Source: Sternotherus odoratus (taxonomy: Eukaryota; Chordata; Testudines; Kinosternidae). Taken from it: a stretch of 64,000 bases of DNA. Location: NCBI GenBank assembly GCA_032164245.1, contig JAVMKO010000003.1, positions 5,156,651 through 5,220,650 on the forward strand, given 5' to 3'. The position numbers were made by a program, and so were the translations under genes. Shown piece by piece: positions 1-12,340 of this stretch; position 1 is the stretch's first letter; every line of letters begins with the position of its first letter. Under the pieces are notes generated by a model. It did no database searches and was not told the DNA's origin. It saw only the letters and a list, made by a program, of their open reading frames with translations.

Positions 1-394
1 TGGGGAATCTGATGTTCAGTAACTTGATCATGACTGCGCAATACGTGAGTAGTAGAGCTGAGACTAGAATCTAGGAATCCTGATTTACAGTTTCTATAAC
101 CACTAGACTCTGCTTCCTTGTTTCTCAGGTTAAAATATGTGAATGAAATCCAAGTCAGCTGCAAAACTCCCATTGATTTAGGTGGAGCCCGGGTTTCACT
201 TCTGGTGCTGAATCTTGCACTGCCGTGCACCATTTATGCTCATGCAAAGTGGGTATAAAATGCTACTGGATGAGAATTCTGCTTTCATTCACACTGATGG
301 TAATGTTTCACGCTAACTTTGCATATGCATAAATGATGACACAAGGTCTAAGGCAGTGGAGAATTGGTGCTTTGAGGATACTGCACTATTTAGC
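1..394. other. No gene recognised; possible old repeat remnant
   Basis: No exon-like frame is visible. The stretch around 150-215 carries phrases (aactcccattgattta) common in old amniote interspersed repeats, but too little is left to assign a family. Confidence 0.4.
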
Positions 395-1562
395 TTGAAA
401 AAGACAAGATTAAGGGGTGACTTGATTACTGTCTATCAGTATCTAGATGGGGAACAAATATTTAATAATGGGCTCTTCACTCTAGCAGAGAAAGGTATCA
501 CATGATCCAATGGCTGGAAATTCAGACCGAAAATAAGGAGTAAACTTTGAACAGTGAGAGTAACTAATCACTGGAACAATTTACAAAGGGTCGTGGTGGA
601 TTTTCTATCACAGACCATTTTAAAATCAAGATTGGATGTTTTTCTAAAAGATCTGTCAAGGAGTTATTGTGAGGCAGGTCTCTGGCCTGCATTATATGTC
701 GGTAAGACTAATTTTGGCAATTAATTGATCTTTGACTATTAGCGGTAAATATGCCAGATGGGATGTTAGGTGGGGTGGAATCTGAGTTACTACAGAGAAT
801 TCTTTCCTGGGTGTCTGGCTAGTGAGTCTTGCCCACATGCTCAGGGTTCAGCTGATCGCCATATTTGGGGTCAGGAAGGAATTTTCCTCCAGGGCAGATT
901 GGCAGAGGCCCTGGGGGGGGGGGGGAGGGGTTTCACTTTCCTCTGCAGTATTCGCTTGTTGGAGGATTCTCTGCACCATGAAGTCTTTAAACCATGATTT
1001 GAGGACTTGAATAGCTCAGACATAAGTTAGGGGTTTATTACAGGAGTGGGTGGGTGAGATTCTGTGGCCTGCATTGTGCAAGAGGTCAGACTAGATCAGG
1101 GGTCTCAAACATGCGGCCCGGGGGCTGCATGTGGCCCGCGAAGCCCTTTCCTGCGGCCCGCCAGGCTTCCTGTTCCCCCCCCCCCCCCATAGCAGTTTGC
1201 AGGACGGAGGGGCCAGAAGTGGAGGCTTCTCTGCTGCCTGGCTGGGCTGCGCGTGTTTCTAGCTCTGGACTTCCTATATTGCTCTTGCTTTGTTTGCCAA
1301 ACAGCTGTTGGTGGTGCCTAGCGCTTTCCAGGAGGGAATGGGGAGCTGCGTGCTCAGAGGAGGAGGTGGGGCAGGGGTGGGACCTCTTGGAAGGGGTGGA
1401 GTGGGGGCGGAGCTGGGGCAGCGAGGGTGTGTGTGTGTGTCAGTGGTGCGGCCCTCGGGCCAGTGCACTAGTCCTCATGCGGCCCTCGTGGTCATTTGAG
1501 TTTGAGACCCCTGGACTAGATGATCACAATGGTCCCTTCTGGCCTTAGAGTCTCTGAATCTG
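395..1562 (+). mobile_element. CR1 LINE 3' end(s), interrupted by a hAT element
   Basis: Positions 395-690 resemble the decayed end of the CR1 ORF2 region: a stretch on excess hits, then the gtggattttctatcac and 'caagattggatgtttttc' block. Positions 695-1096 and 1514-1562 read as the long 3' UTR of a turtle-type CR1 subfamily, with landmarks 'gagttactacagagaattc' (784), the 'gatcgccatatttggggtc' block (853) and 'gtgagattctgtggcc' (1053). The element ends in 'atggtcccttctggcctt' and a degenerate octamer tail. A hAT element at 1097-1513 splits the last 50 bases. The first part may be a separate, older CR1 copy. No intact frame remains. Confidence 0.8.
1097..1513. mobile_element. Non-autonomous hAT element with perfect 8-bp TSD
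   Basis: The terminal inverted repeats are CAGGGGTCTCAAAC at the left and its complement, gtttgagacccctg, at the right. The target-site duplication gactagat is identical at 1089-1096 and 1514-1521. An 8-bp duplication with CAG...CTG ends is the hallmark of the hAT superfamily. The interior is GC-rich with ggcccgc repeats and a GT run and has no transposase frame. It sits inside a CR1 3' tail, so it is younger than that CR1. Confidence 0.9.
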
Positions 1563-2964
1563 TGACCACCCTTGTGCTGCTTAAACAATCTGATAATTTC
1601 TGCCTAGTGGTTTGAGACTACGACTTGGAGCCAGGAACTTCTGCCCTGTGATCTTGGTTTTAATAGTCTCATTCTGTAGCCATTGGCAGATAGCTTAACC
1701 TGGTAAGAGTCTTATGGATGGTGTATAAAGCTCTTTGAAGAGGAACAGTGCTGTATACGGGCTAGGTTTTCATTCATTTTATGGCTCAAAGTGATGGGGG
1801 GGGGGCATATGACTGAGTTTACATATACAGGGCTAGAGTCTCAGCTGGTATAAATCAGCATCACTCCATTGATTTCAGCACAGCTACACTGATTTACTCC
1901 ACCTGAGTATTTGGGCAATGGTACTTTCTTTATTGGCTGCACCAATAAGCCACATTGCTGTTACTTTACGAGGTTCCCTTTTTATTGACATCCTGCCATG
2001 GAACACATCAAGTTAAATCCAGTTTTATGTTTTGGCTCCAGCGTTTCTTGGTGCTTTCCATTTTGCTGGATTTAACTGATCCCAGTGGCATCTTTTTACG
2101 ATGCGTTCTATTCAGCGTCTTCCATTCCCTCAACTACAAACAATAATCTAGGAATCCACCTTTTATTTCAAAAATAAACCAACAAAAAACCTGTAGAACA
2201 TAAAGCTTGTAGCTTCCTTGACTATCTTCTATTAGAGACAAAGAGGAGGACTTCTTGTGGTGTCTAAATCCAGCCAAATTAAACCTTAGTCATAATATTT
2301 TCTGTGGAATGTCATTGTGTATGTATCATTTGCCGGGAAGGGCAAATAGTTTGTTCTCGCTCAGTTGGAAGATGTCTTCAGTTATGATTATGCTGTTGTG
2401 GTACCACCTGTCAGAAGATTTTAAAGCACTTTATCAAAGCTTATGAATTAAGATTCAGAATGCCTCAAGGAAGTAGAGGGAAATAAAATTAGTTCCATTT
2501 CACAGATGTGAAAAATGAGGCACAGAGGTACCATGATTTTTCCATGGCCAAGTAGCAAGTCAGTCGGATTAAAGTTCCTGGCTCCCAAGATTGTGCTTTT
2601 CCCACATGAGCACACTCCTCCTTCCACCCATATATGCTAAGCTAAAAGCTCATTTCCTTTTTGTCCTTTTATTTGGCTCCCCCTCTTGTTAACCTCTGTT
2701 TTGGTGAACTTCCTCCACTAATAGTTCCAGTGCTTGTCTCTGATTCAGACTTTAAGATCACATGATTGCTTTCCGTTTAATTGCTGCTCATAGCATTCCT
2801 AACAGTAGCAATTTAACTGACTAGTTGTTTCGTCAAATTCACTTTGCTGGCTGGGAGAGTTCTAAGCAGCCCCAGAGGCAGTGGATCTGCCTGTCTGTTT
2901 GTAGACTCTCAGACAGCACTGCATCAGATTCATAAGGTAATCTTTGCAACCCTGTAGCCTAACT
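1563..2964. other. Unique DNA with old repeat fragments
   Basis: No gene recognised. Positions 1820-1905 contain the phrase ctggtataaatcagcat followed by its rough complement ('tacactgatttactccacc'), an old amniote repeat that is often palindromic. A decayed MIR lies at 2485-2595 and is listed separately. Confidence 0.4.
2485..2600 (-). repeat. MIR SINE fragment
   Basis: The sequence reads as the complement of the MIR core: 'tttcacagatgtgaaaaatg' then aggcacagaggt, followed by a complement of the internal 'gacttgctac' region. The head and tail are missing. The family is ancient, so divergence is high. Confidence 0.6.
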
Positions 2965-3001
2965 CAGTGGTTCTCAACCAGGGGGACAGGTACCCCTAAG
3001 G

Positions 3002-4195
3002 CAGTGGTTCTCAATTATTTTCTGTCATGCCCCCCCTAGGAAGAAGAAAACATTTCGCGCCCCCCCGCGACTGTAAATACTATCATTTGTCTATAAAATT
3101 GTTATAAGTACACATTCTCCATCACTCTCTTGGGTTTTTTTAAAATCATGTTTATCTTTTTAGTTTTGTCTGTAGCTGTAAATTCCTATGGGGTTTCAAG
3201 GAAAAAGAAGACCCAAAGTTTGGCCACAAACCTTGGACACCTTCAAGTCCTCCATACTCAGCAGCCCATGGCCCACAGGTTTTGGGGGACAGGCCATTTT
3301 CATTTCTCCTCCTCTTCCTTCTTACACTATCTTCCTCCCCATGACATATTTCCTAGGAAGGTGTCACACTTGGTAACTTCGTTTTGGGTTTAACTTTAAA
3401 TAACAATAATCATCCATGTCTATGCAACTGCAGCCACAGAGATATTATTACAGTAGTTTGTGTGTGTGTGCAATCAATGCATTAAAACTCCATATCCCAT
3501 TTTGCATGGAATTCCCTTCTTATCGACCACCATCTCCCTCAATATCTGAGGATGGTTGGAGCCATGTGTAAGAGAGATCCTTATGACTGCGTGGTGCTAA
3601 GGTTCCCCTCCCACTGTGCTCGGAAGAATGAGTGTGCAGCTCTTTTAACTCAACTTATCTGCACTCAAGTTAAGTCTGCAGCTAAGACAGGTCCAGCAAG
3701 GAGTAGGAGGTAGTTTATAGAGCTTCCCACCTAGAAGAACTGTTCATGCTCTCTCCCCACGCCTTCTTCGGCCAGAGGTTAAGAGGTGGGGCATGAAACG
3801 GATGAAGTCAGGCCGGGGGCTGCCCACGCCGGGGAGTCGCTGGGGCCTCCCTGCCCGGGGAACCCAAAGCCCCGAAGCGCTGCCGGGGAGGGGCCGGGGC
3901 CGCCGCGCGCCCTTCACTCACCTGAGCCGTCGACTCGCCGCCTCCGCTCCTTTCCCGCCTCCTCTCACCGCCTCCGCTCCTTTCCCGCCTCCTCTCGCCG
4001 CCTCCGCTCCTTTCCCGCCTCCTCTCGCCGCCTCCGCTCCTTTCCCGCCTCCGCCCCTTTCCCGGGACCCGCCCCAGGGCAGCGCAAGCTCCTGGCAGCG
4101 CCGCTGGTGGAGGAGGAGGAAGCGGGCGGGCCGCCCCCCTTTACGGAGCCTCGCGCCCCCCCAGGGGGGCGCGCCCCACTAATTGAGAACCACTG
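3002..4195. mobile_element. Inner hAT element with GC-rich core
   Basis: The terminal inverted repeat CAGTGGTTCTCAATTA is perfect over 16 bases at both ends. The 8-bp duplication ccctaagg is exact at 2994-3001 and 4196-4203. The left half is AT-rich. The right part (3780-4190) is extremely GC- and CpG-rich and contains a 30-bp minisatellite. Open frames here (3786-4274 and 3793-4182) only translate the minisatellite (RRLRSFPASS-type repeats) and are not genes. Confidence 0.9.
3936..4050. repeat. 30-bp minisatellite, 3.8 copies
   Basis: Near-identical 30-bp units start at 3936, 3966, 3996 and 4026, each built around cctccgctcctttcccgcct. The last unit is partial. It lies wholly inside the inner hAT element. 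Confidence 0.9.
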
Positions 4196-4591
4196 CCCTA
4201 AGGGTACAGAGAGGTCTTCTGGGGGTACATCAACTCATCTAGATATTTGGCTACTTTTACAACAGGCTACATAAAATGCACTAGTGAAGTTGGTACAAAC
4301 TACAATTTCATACAGCCGGTGACTTATTTATACTGCTCTATATACTATACACTGAAACATAAGTACAATATTTATATTCCAATTGATTTATTTTATAATC
4401 GTATGGTAAGAATGAGAAAGTCAGCAATTTTGCAGTCAGAGTGTGTTGTAACTCTCTTTTGCATTTTTATGTCTGATTTCACAAGCAAGTAATTGTTAAG
4501 TGAGGTGAAACTTGGGGGGAGTATTCAAGACAAATGAGACTCTGAAAAGGGGGACAGTAGTCTGGGAAGGTTAAGAGCCACTGGCCTGACT

Positions 4592-5080
4592 TTTTTTATT
4601 TTATTAAATGGAAGTTTCAGTTTTGCAGAAATTGATGGCTTAGCCTTATGTCACTAGGGAATGTTTCTGAATACTATTAGGCCCCAGATTTTTGGACAGT
4701 AGATAGAGAGATCTGTTGCTTTTTCTGTGTGAAGAGGCAAGCACAGCCCTCTGGGAAAGTTGCAAACACGTTTGTCGGTCTTGACACCATGATCGCAATT
4801 TCCCATGCTGCATAGGTGCAAAGCCACATTTTAGAAAATCACATGCAAATATTCTTGCTTTAGAATAAGCACTCTAGAAAATTTGAATGCCACTGTGCGA
4901 TTTTTAAATACATTGACAGATAATTCACTCAGAATCACAGAAGGAACAAAAAATATATTTAAGTCGAATTTCTCAAAATATAAAATGCATTCCAGTTTTG
5001 TCTAATGTTTTCTCTCTATTTACATCTATCGTCCTTGTCACCATAGTATTTGAATACCTTGGAATCTGTAATGAATTATT
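4592..5080. other. AT-rich unique DNA, no gene
   Basis: All frames are closed by frequent stops. No repeat family was recognised. Confidence 0.5.
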
Positions 5081-5084
5081 TCCT

Positions 5085-5228
5085 CAAAGCAGCCCCGTGT
5101 GGAAGGGTAGTGTTATCCCAGTTTTACAGATGGGGACCTGAGGCACAGGGTAAATTTAAATGACTTGCCCAAGGTCACACCAGAAGTGTGTAACTGAGCA
5201 AGTTGTTGAACCCACGTCTCCTGATGTG
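5085..5228 (-). repeat. MIR SINE fragment
   Basis: It reads as complement MIR: 'ttacagatggggacctgagg', then 'acttgcccaaggtcacacc' (core), then gaacccacgtctcctg near the B-box side. This is one of the better-preserved MIR copies in the window. Confidence 0.8.
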
Positions 5229-6325
5229 TTGGTTCTCGGGGTACCAAGGACTGAGAGTCACCCAGTTACCCACCCTGTCTCCAGGGCAAGGGACTCCTGC
5301 TTTTGCTTAATTGGATGTCAGCTCCTCGGAGCCACCCAGACACACTCCTCTGTGCTGTGCCAGCCCTTACTTTGCCTTGCAGGTTACCAGTCAGTGCACC
5401 CGAGCCCTTTTGAAGCATTCACCTGTAGTGTCCAGCCCCTTCTCTGCTGCACACTTACAGAAATACCAGGTCTGCTGCCTCTAAGGGAATCATGTATATC
5501 CCAGCTTGTGTGACATGACTCAGCTTAATACCGGAGTACTCAAATGTATATTTATAACGAAAACACCATCCATGAGTTTATCACCAAAGATTTAAGATAG
5601 TGAGTAAGGATAATACAAACAGCAGGTTATGTACAAAATAGGCAAGCCACTCATCTGGTATCAAATTGGACAGTTCTGCTTTTCTAGGGTTTGTCCCTTC
5701 TTGTACTCAGACAAAACTGGATGTGGTTTTGTCTGGTATCGGATGGGGGGATGCCCTTTGAAGAGCATGCGGCCCTGCCCCCGCCAGCATCCCCTTGCAT
5801 GCATGTTCATATGGGCAGTGGCAAAGTGGTGCACTCTTAAAAATGGCAGCGTGATCTTGCACGAATGATGCATGTGCACTCATGCTGGTGGAGGCGGGGT
5901 CACCCCAGGAGGGGTGGGCTCCCACCATTCCCAGAAGCACTGTAATGTCTGGATTTCTGAGAATGCCTGAGTGGCTAATAGGATGCTAATATAAAACAAA
6001 ATTCTAACTTGTTTTCTAGAGATTAACCATAACAGGTTAACCACCAGTCTAAGTACATTTATCTCGCCTCACATGTCTTCTGCAGTGTTTTCCACCAAAC
6101 CTGATTGGGATCCTGTTTTCATGACTATAAATGCACTCTCTGTTTACTTCCTACATGCAGGATAAAGGGGCGTCTTCATTGCCTTTTCTTTATAGCCCCC
6201 AAAGTACTTTTCTTTTGGTCCTACAGTCAGGGTAACCACCCTTAGCTTATTCTCCAGAGTGCTGATTTCACATTCCCACGTTGATTTTATATGCAAGTGG
6301 GGTTTCCATTGTATTGGCTTACAAT
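5229..6325. other. No gene recognised
   Basis: Mixed-composition sequence without exon-like structure. A weak dyad lies between the segments at about 5771-5789 and 5882-5901 (gccagcat / atgctggtgg). It may be a very old DNA-transposon remnant. Confidence 0.35.
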
Positions 6326-6328
6326 TAG

Positions 6329-7110
6329 AGCTGTCAAGCAATTAAGAAAATTAATAATGATTAATCGTGCGATTAAACAATAATAGAATACAATTTATTT
6401 TAATATTTTTGAATGTTTTCTACATTTTCAAATATTTGATTTCAATTACAACACAGAATACAAAGTGTACAGTGCTCACTTTATATTTACTTTTATTAAA
6501 AATATTTGCACTGTAATAAAATAAATAGGATTTTTCAGGTCACCTAATACAAGTACTGTAGTGCAATCTCTTTATCATTAAAGTTGATCTTACAAATGTA
6601 GAATTATGTACAAAACCCCCCTGAATTGTAAACAAAAAGTGGGCAGCATTATCTTCTGCAAATGTAAACAAACTTGTTTCTCTTCGCAATTGGCTGAACA
6701 AGAAAGTGTAGCACTGTAAATAAACAATGTACGTTTCCTTTACATTTTAACATAAACAACTGTAATGATAGAAATCCCTAGCAATATGCATGCAAAGAAC
6801 TGCTTCAAGATCTTTCAAACCAAACACTTTAAACTACACTTTAAAAATATGTTGTGAGAGCAAAATGTGGTGTTCAAACAGTGGAAACACTGTGTATAAA
6901 TGGGCAATGTATAAAACTGAACAGTAAGCAACACAACATTAACATCATGTTGTTGATTTTAAAACAAAATAGTTATCCAACTTTGAATACTACATTGTGT
7001 TAATTTTTTTTAGTGTAAAATCTGAATTTCCGTGCTGTGTAAGTAAAGACCCAACCCTATTGTCTTCTAATCAGAAAAGAATAAAATATTGTAAATAAAA
7101 ACATAAAATA
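6329..7110 (+). mobile_element. Foldback hAT family, copy A (partial)
   Basis: It begins 'agagctgtcaagcaatt' with the gattaatcgtgcgatta motif and shares a block with copy B's arm ('tacagtgctcactttatat'). After the inverted 3' UTR comes a + strand frame at about 6646-6705 reading ANVNKLVSLRNWLNKK then stop, the far C-terminal end of an Ac-type hAT transposase (hATC domain). So inverted UTR and sense coding end sit side by side, a shorter version of the foldback layout of copies B and C. The right end is not clear; similarity fades after about 6770. Confidence 0.65.
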
Positions 7111-10100
7111 ACAGTTATAACACACTGAGGCAATGGGTACTCGTCCAATCTGGTACAGGAGAATCCAGACTTCAAGTACGTGTTATATTTTCTTACCACT
7201 TTCTTTATTTTTTTTGGCTGGCTCATTTTGTGTCACTGTAGATGGTCCGGGACTTTCATTATCTTCTCTACCAGTGCACCCTTCTTGTTTTTGAAAAATA
7301 AATCGATCCGTGTCCGATTGAAATACTGCTTGCTGTTTTTTACAGTTGTAAACAGAGGACTGTGTCTGTGTTGCTAGGTTACCTTGCAGTGAAATGCACC
7401 GTTATGCGCACGAGAATTAAAGTTGACGTATTGCGGCTTGTTTCTTTAAAACAAGTTTTTTTTTCTATACTCCAACACATACTGCTCAAAACAATACATT
7501 TATGTAGCTTTTACTTAGAGTACACGAGTCATGTGGAGTTAAAAGTTTACTAAGAGCTTGACTGGAGAATGTGGTTGCGCCAATGTGACCACCTGGGACT
7601 GTCGCGGCCCAACTTTCGGCTGCAGCCAACTGTTTGGGAGCCCCTGCAGTAGAGAACCCTTCAGTCCTGCAAGGTGCCAAGGGCCCTCAAATGTCACTGA
7701 CTTCAATGGAATTTGGGGTGCTTGCAACCTCACAGCATTGGGTCTTGTGGCCCATTCCAACAAAGCATTGACTTCAGTGGGATTATTCACATGCTTTACA
7801 TTACATGTGTGCTTAAGTGCTCTGCTGGAGTGGGGCCTAAATAAGCCGTTTTCAGTCATCATAAATTGTGTTAAAGGTTAAATACTGCAGAATACTTAAA
7901 TGAAACAAATGACGTGCTTTGGTAGGAGGTGGTAGTGCTGAAGTTTTATGCTTTGTCAGAGCGTGTGGAAGTTGAACAAACAGCTTGAACGAGTTGAAAC
8001 AAGAGCTAGGCTGCTCTTTCTTACCAACAGTTACCAAATGCTTCCGTATTTATAACTTAGCCATCTGTGGTAGGGTGGAGTTCGGGGGCTGGGGAGTTAC
8101 TCGGGTGTCCGCTATGGACATTCCTTCAAAGGGTATCTCTGGAAAACTTCAAAGTGTGTGTTTTGAGGGAGGAAGGGAAAGGAGAAGTCTGGCCTTCGAG
8201 TTCTGACGCACAGAACTCAAGGGAACACTAAGAAATAGAGCAGGCCCTTAGAGTGGTGGGTTCACTGAAGCGAATTAGCCCCAAGCATTGTTCCTTCTCT
8301 TTTACTGCTCCAAAAGGCAGCCCCAGCGTTCTGCAGTGCCAGCCCAGTGGGGCAAGTCCTCTCAATGCACAGAAGAGGTGTGTTCAAATCTACCACAAAC
8401 CATTCCCTCCCAGAAAGACCTGGGTGGGCATAGCGGGGAGGGAGAAGTAGTTTGATCTTCATGGTCTAGTGCCCATCAGGCATTTAGCTTCTCTGAGACT
8501 GCCATGAGGTAGCCAGTTGTGACCGTGTATATTTGTCTACTAGAAAGGCCACCATACAATGGTCAGGTGGTGGTAACTTTCAATTGCTAGTGACCTGGGC
8601 CACTTGAGAAAAGCTCTATACTGCAGTACCAATCTCCTGAGCTACCCTTCCAATCCCTTTTTGCTTATTTAATTGTTGCTTCAGTATGAAAATTACCCTT
8701 TTAAGCATTGTGGCTTTCATGAAGATAATATCTCAGTGCAGTTATGTAAATACAACATAATAAAGTAGCTTAATGGAGTTATGTAAAATATAATTATTTT
8801 TAATGACTTGTGCAACAGTGTGATTTGAAATACTTTTCCTGTGACCCTCAGTATTTAGCCTTAAAGTAAAAGCTTCTTCCTAGAAGATTATCTCTTGATT
8901 TTTTCCATCTTCAAATCACCAGGTACAGTAGGAGAAAGAAGCTTCACTGCATATCCGTCTCTGTTAACAAGGGAACATTTATTTCTCTTCCCCCCCCACC
9001 CATCTTTACTAACCAGCAGTATCCTTTAGCATCCAGGAGTGTTAGGAAAATCTTTCATGTCTTGTAATCATTCCATGTTTTGTGGACATGAACAGGATTC
9101 CCATGTGCAGCATTGTCAATTCCACTTCCTCGCTCTTTGGATTGCAGTCCAAGCTCTGTGTCGGGTGAAGCCATAAGCCTGAACTGGAAGCAGGGAGGGG
9201 AAAAACTGCATTCCATTACACTTGTGGCTCTGAGATGTTCTAAGTTCCAGCGATTTTTTTTTATATATATTTGTTACTTTTTCCAGCATGCATAGATAGT
9301 GTCATTTGGTGTTTCCCTGCCCTCTGGATTTTACTGTGGGTTGTTTTGGGCAGTGATGACGCTGTGCTGTTAAAATACTTAACTTTATACGGTACCTTTC
9401 CTGCCCAGGGGATCCCTTCACCTACCACTAAAATGCTGCTGCACCTGCTGCAAAACCTGGCAGCTGTTCTAAATGCTGTGCCACCACACAGAATGAAGTA
9501 AAGAAAAACCCTGTAACAACTACCAGGGGAATTTCAATAGACGGTAATTTCCTAAATTAGAATTTGTTCAGGACACCAGAGTAACACTTCTTCTTTGTGA
9601 AGAGTGCCAAGGGATTCTTAATGACCAGAAATATTCAGGAGCTCAGCAGGATCCAGGGTTCAGCAGCACAGTGCTCCAGAGCATTGTGCTGAGGCACTGG
9701 TTTCTATAATGATTGAGGGATGCATATTACCTATTTAGTTCCCTTATTTCCTGAAGCACCTTGGATTTTCTTTAGAGGCGTCCTATGCTGTTACTGAGCA
9801 GCCTGGCTGAAGATGGAGAGATCTAATACCACACACTGCGGTTAAGACAGCTATCTGCAAACATGCCATGAGATTCTTGTAATACACACAAATGATCATG
9901 GCCTGGGTGCTCTCTCTTCTGAAAAAAGGCAAGTTTTAAAAACACAGAATCGATTAAAATGATAGGAAAGAGACCTACCTAATGGCTATTGTAGTGGAGG
10001 GAGGGGGTGAAAACATTGATTGCTGCTGCCTTGAAGAGGGACAAATGCTTTTCGGGGTTCATCTCAGGCTGTGGGATGGTGCCAAGAATCTGTAGCATTG

Positions 10101-10998
10101 GCCTCCATCAGATCTTCTAAATAGCCACTCAGAGTAACTTGATGTGTTTTCCAGTGGAGAGGAAAACACCAGTACATTAGATGTGAGAAATGCTTAGAAG
10201 ACGGGCAGTAAATGAGATGGGAGAGATCTGACCATGGGGACAGAAGAGAGGTAAAATGGATGGAGCTGGAATACAAGAAAAGGGGGGCTACAAGAAAGGG
10301 GGATACAAACAAGAGATAGGATTCATCCCATCAGAAACTGCAACTCTCAATCCCAGGCAGAGAAGAAAGGTTCCCAGCACAAAGATAGTTTTAGATTTAA
10401 CCAACCAAACAAAAACGCAATTAGCAAGACCAAAAGATTTATTTTAGGCTAGAAAAGGTGCTAACATGACCCCTGTACTGAATTTTAACCCCCCCTTTTA
10501 AAATCACTGATGGAACACTTCACCCAATTGGATACAGTTTTGAGGTGAAATCTTGTCAATACTGCTGGGTAAAGGGCATGAAACCAATAGCTTTGAAAGT
10601 AGAATGGAGTAAGAGCGGGGGATATTTCACCATGCTACTATCTTTATTAGAGGCGTATTTGAAATGGTGCTGATGTCCTCTCCCTATGCGTGAGGCAGGT
10701 GAGCAGCAGTCCTGCGCTGTGGGGGAGGTCAGAGCAGAGAGCTCCCTCCAGAGGGATTGGAAATATTGATGTCTTAAGAGGGATAAAAATGGGAAGAGAA
10801 CTAAATCAGAGCTGCTCTTCCCTAACTGAAGTGTACATAATAATCTTGGCAGAATTTAATGAAAGAAAGGAGAGATTTGCCAAGTGGACTGCTTTTCCTG
10901 GAAGCTCACTGTTTCTTTGGGGGCTTGGGAGATCAGTTCTCCATTTCTTTTTCTTCTCTGCTAAGTCGCAAAAGGATTGTATCAGTGGGGAAATTTCA
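7111..10998. other. Unique DNA, no gene recognised
   Basis: Nearly 4 kb without a convincing exon. Positions 7685-7840 contain 'actgacttcaatggaattt' and a second 'gacttcagtgggatt' phrase, typical of an old amniote repeat. A C-run lies at 8990. Open frames up to 107 codons are chance frames on both strands. Confidence 0.45.
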
Positions 10999-11027
10999 TG
11001 AGGGAAGCATGGACTGAGCATAACATT

Positions 11028-11154
11028 GGGAGCCAGATTGTAAAATCATTGGGGGCAGGGATCATTTTTTGTTTTGTCCGTACAGCACCTAGCACAACGG
11101 GGACCTGGCCCATGACTGGGGCCACTAGCCGTTGCAGCAATACAAATAATAAAC
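11028..11154 (+). repeat. L2/MIR-like tail repeat
   Basis: It reads gggggcagggatcatttt..., then 'tacagcacctagcacaacgg' and 'aatacaaataataa', a 3' tail pattern found many times in turtle and crocodilian DNA. Related fragments occur at 17,325, 36,640 (complement), 40,450, 51,340 (complement) and 56,545 (complement). The exact family is uncertain (old LINE tail or SINE). Confidence 0.6.
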
Positions 11155-11250
11155 CCCTACCTTCTGATCCCAGCTCTGTCACATCCTCCCTCTGCGGGCT
11201 TGAGAAATCTCTGTGCCTCGGTTTCTCCTGTTGTAAAATGCTAGTAGCGT
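11155..11250 (+). repeat. MIR SINE fragment
   Basis: It reads in MIR sense: 'gatcccagctctgtcacatc', then ctctgtgcctcggtttctcc, then ttgtaaaatgctagtag. It directly follows the L2-like tail. Confidence 0.7.
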
Positions 11251-12340
11251 CTCCCTAATTTTCAGAGATGTCCTGGGGATGGATTGATTATTTTTGTAAG
11301 GCACTCTGAAGATGTCTAGCTTCACAGAGTAGGAAGAGGGGAGTTCCAAAAGCATGGTAACTATGAAAGAATTGCTGTACCGGATCATTCAGAGGACTAT
11401 CCTGTAATCCTTGGTTTTGGACAGTTATGAACTAAACAGACTAGAGGGGAAATTTTTTCCTCCTCCAGCCAGCTAGTGGGTGCATGCTTTGGAGCATGAT
11501 GATTATATCACTTATACATTATAAAAATGTACATTCATATAAAGGAAGCATCTTTTGGAAGCTTACTTTGAACCTCTTGTAGTCTTTAACTATTTGAAAA
11601 AGTTTCAAATACTGCATATGAATTTTACAAAATATATTCCAAATTTTACATGCTATACAGTCACTGAACAACCCCTGTTTTAAAAACGGCAAATATATTG
11701 CAAATACTGTGGTGGATATGCTTAAGAATAGGATAAATGTGGTGGGAAAGAGTGACCATAGACAAAGGGGTGTGTAACTGCCCAAGAGAGGATGTGTGGG
11801 TGTATTCATAAGCCTGGGTGACATCTTGTCTAGGTAACACGTAATGCTGTCGTCATCTGTTCTTTCTGGAAAATATGATGCACGATTTCCAAAAACCTTT
11901 GAACCTGCAATATGTCTTCTGTCCCTTCCTCTGTGCAGCATGCTCCGGATTAAAGAGAATCCGCTTCATACCACATAACCAGTAGTGAGCCTCCCACCTG
12001 GTGTAGTTGTTTACACTGGTGGAAAGCAAATGTAAAACAGTACCATTGTCATGAATGGAGAATTTGATTTAGTTGCATTTTACCACCATTTTGCACATAT
12101 AAATGACTATAAAAGTGCAAGCCAGTGGAAAATTGGGCCTATCCTCTTCAGATTATATATTTTCAATGAATAATTTCTGTGTCATGTTGTTAGGACTCCA
12201 AGAGATTTCCACTGTGTTATGGTTAGGAATTTGCTAACTGCAGTTGTTGGCCTAACCCTTTTGAACAGGTAAAACCCTAATCTTTTACTATATAATCAGG
12301 CATCCCTTATCTGACCAAATCTGTCAATGTATGTGTATGC
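11251..12340. other. No gene recognised
   Basis: AT-rich sequence with many stops. A 140-codon minus-strand frame (11,519-11,941) has no domain-like composition and no splice context, and is judged a chance frame. Confidence 0.45.

Larger units (their letters stand above)
2965..4583. mobile_element. Outer hAT element carrying a nested hAT
   Basis: The left end CAGTGGTTCTCAACC (2965) pairs with the right end, whose complement reads CAGTGGCTCTTAACC. Flanking 8-mers gcctaact (2957-2964) and gcctgact (4584-4591) match at 7 of 8 positions, as expected for a hAT duplication. Most of the length is a second hAT inserted at 3002-4195, so the original element is only about 420 bp. The remaining 4204-4583 is AT-rich and codes for nothing recognisable. 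Confidence 0.85.

Noticed and set aside
3780..4190. CpG-dense block as a second promoter
   Set aside because: It lies fully inside a transposon with exact ends and duplications, so CpG content comes from the element and not from a host gene.
3786..4274. 162-codon + frame with RRLRSFPASS repeats
   Set aside because: It is the translation of the 30-bp minisatellite inside a hAT element and runs through the element's end.
5771..5901. Dyad gccagcat / atgctggtgg as an RNA hairpin
   Set aside because: The arms are short and imperfect with 90 bases between them; more likely a decayed transposon.
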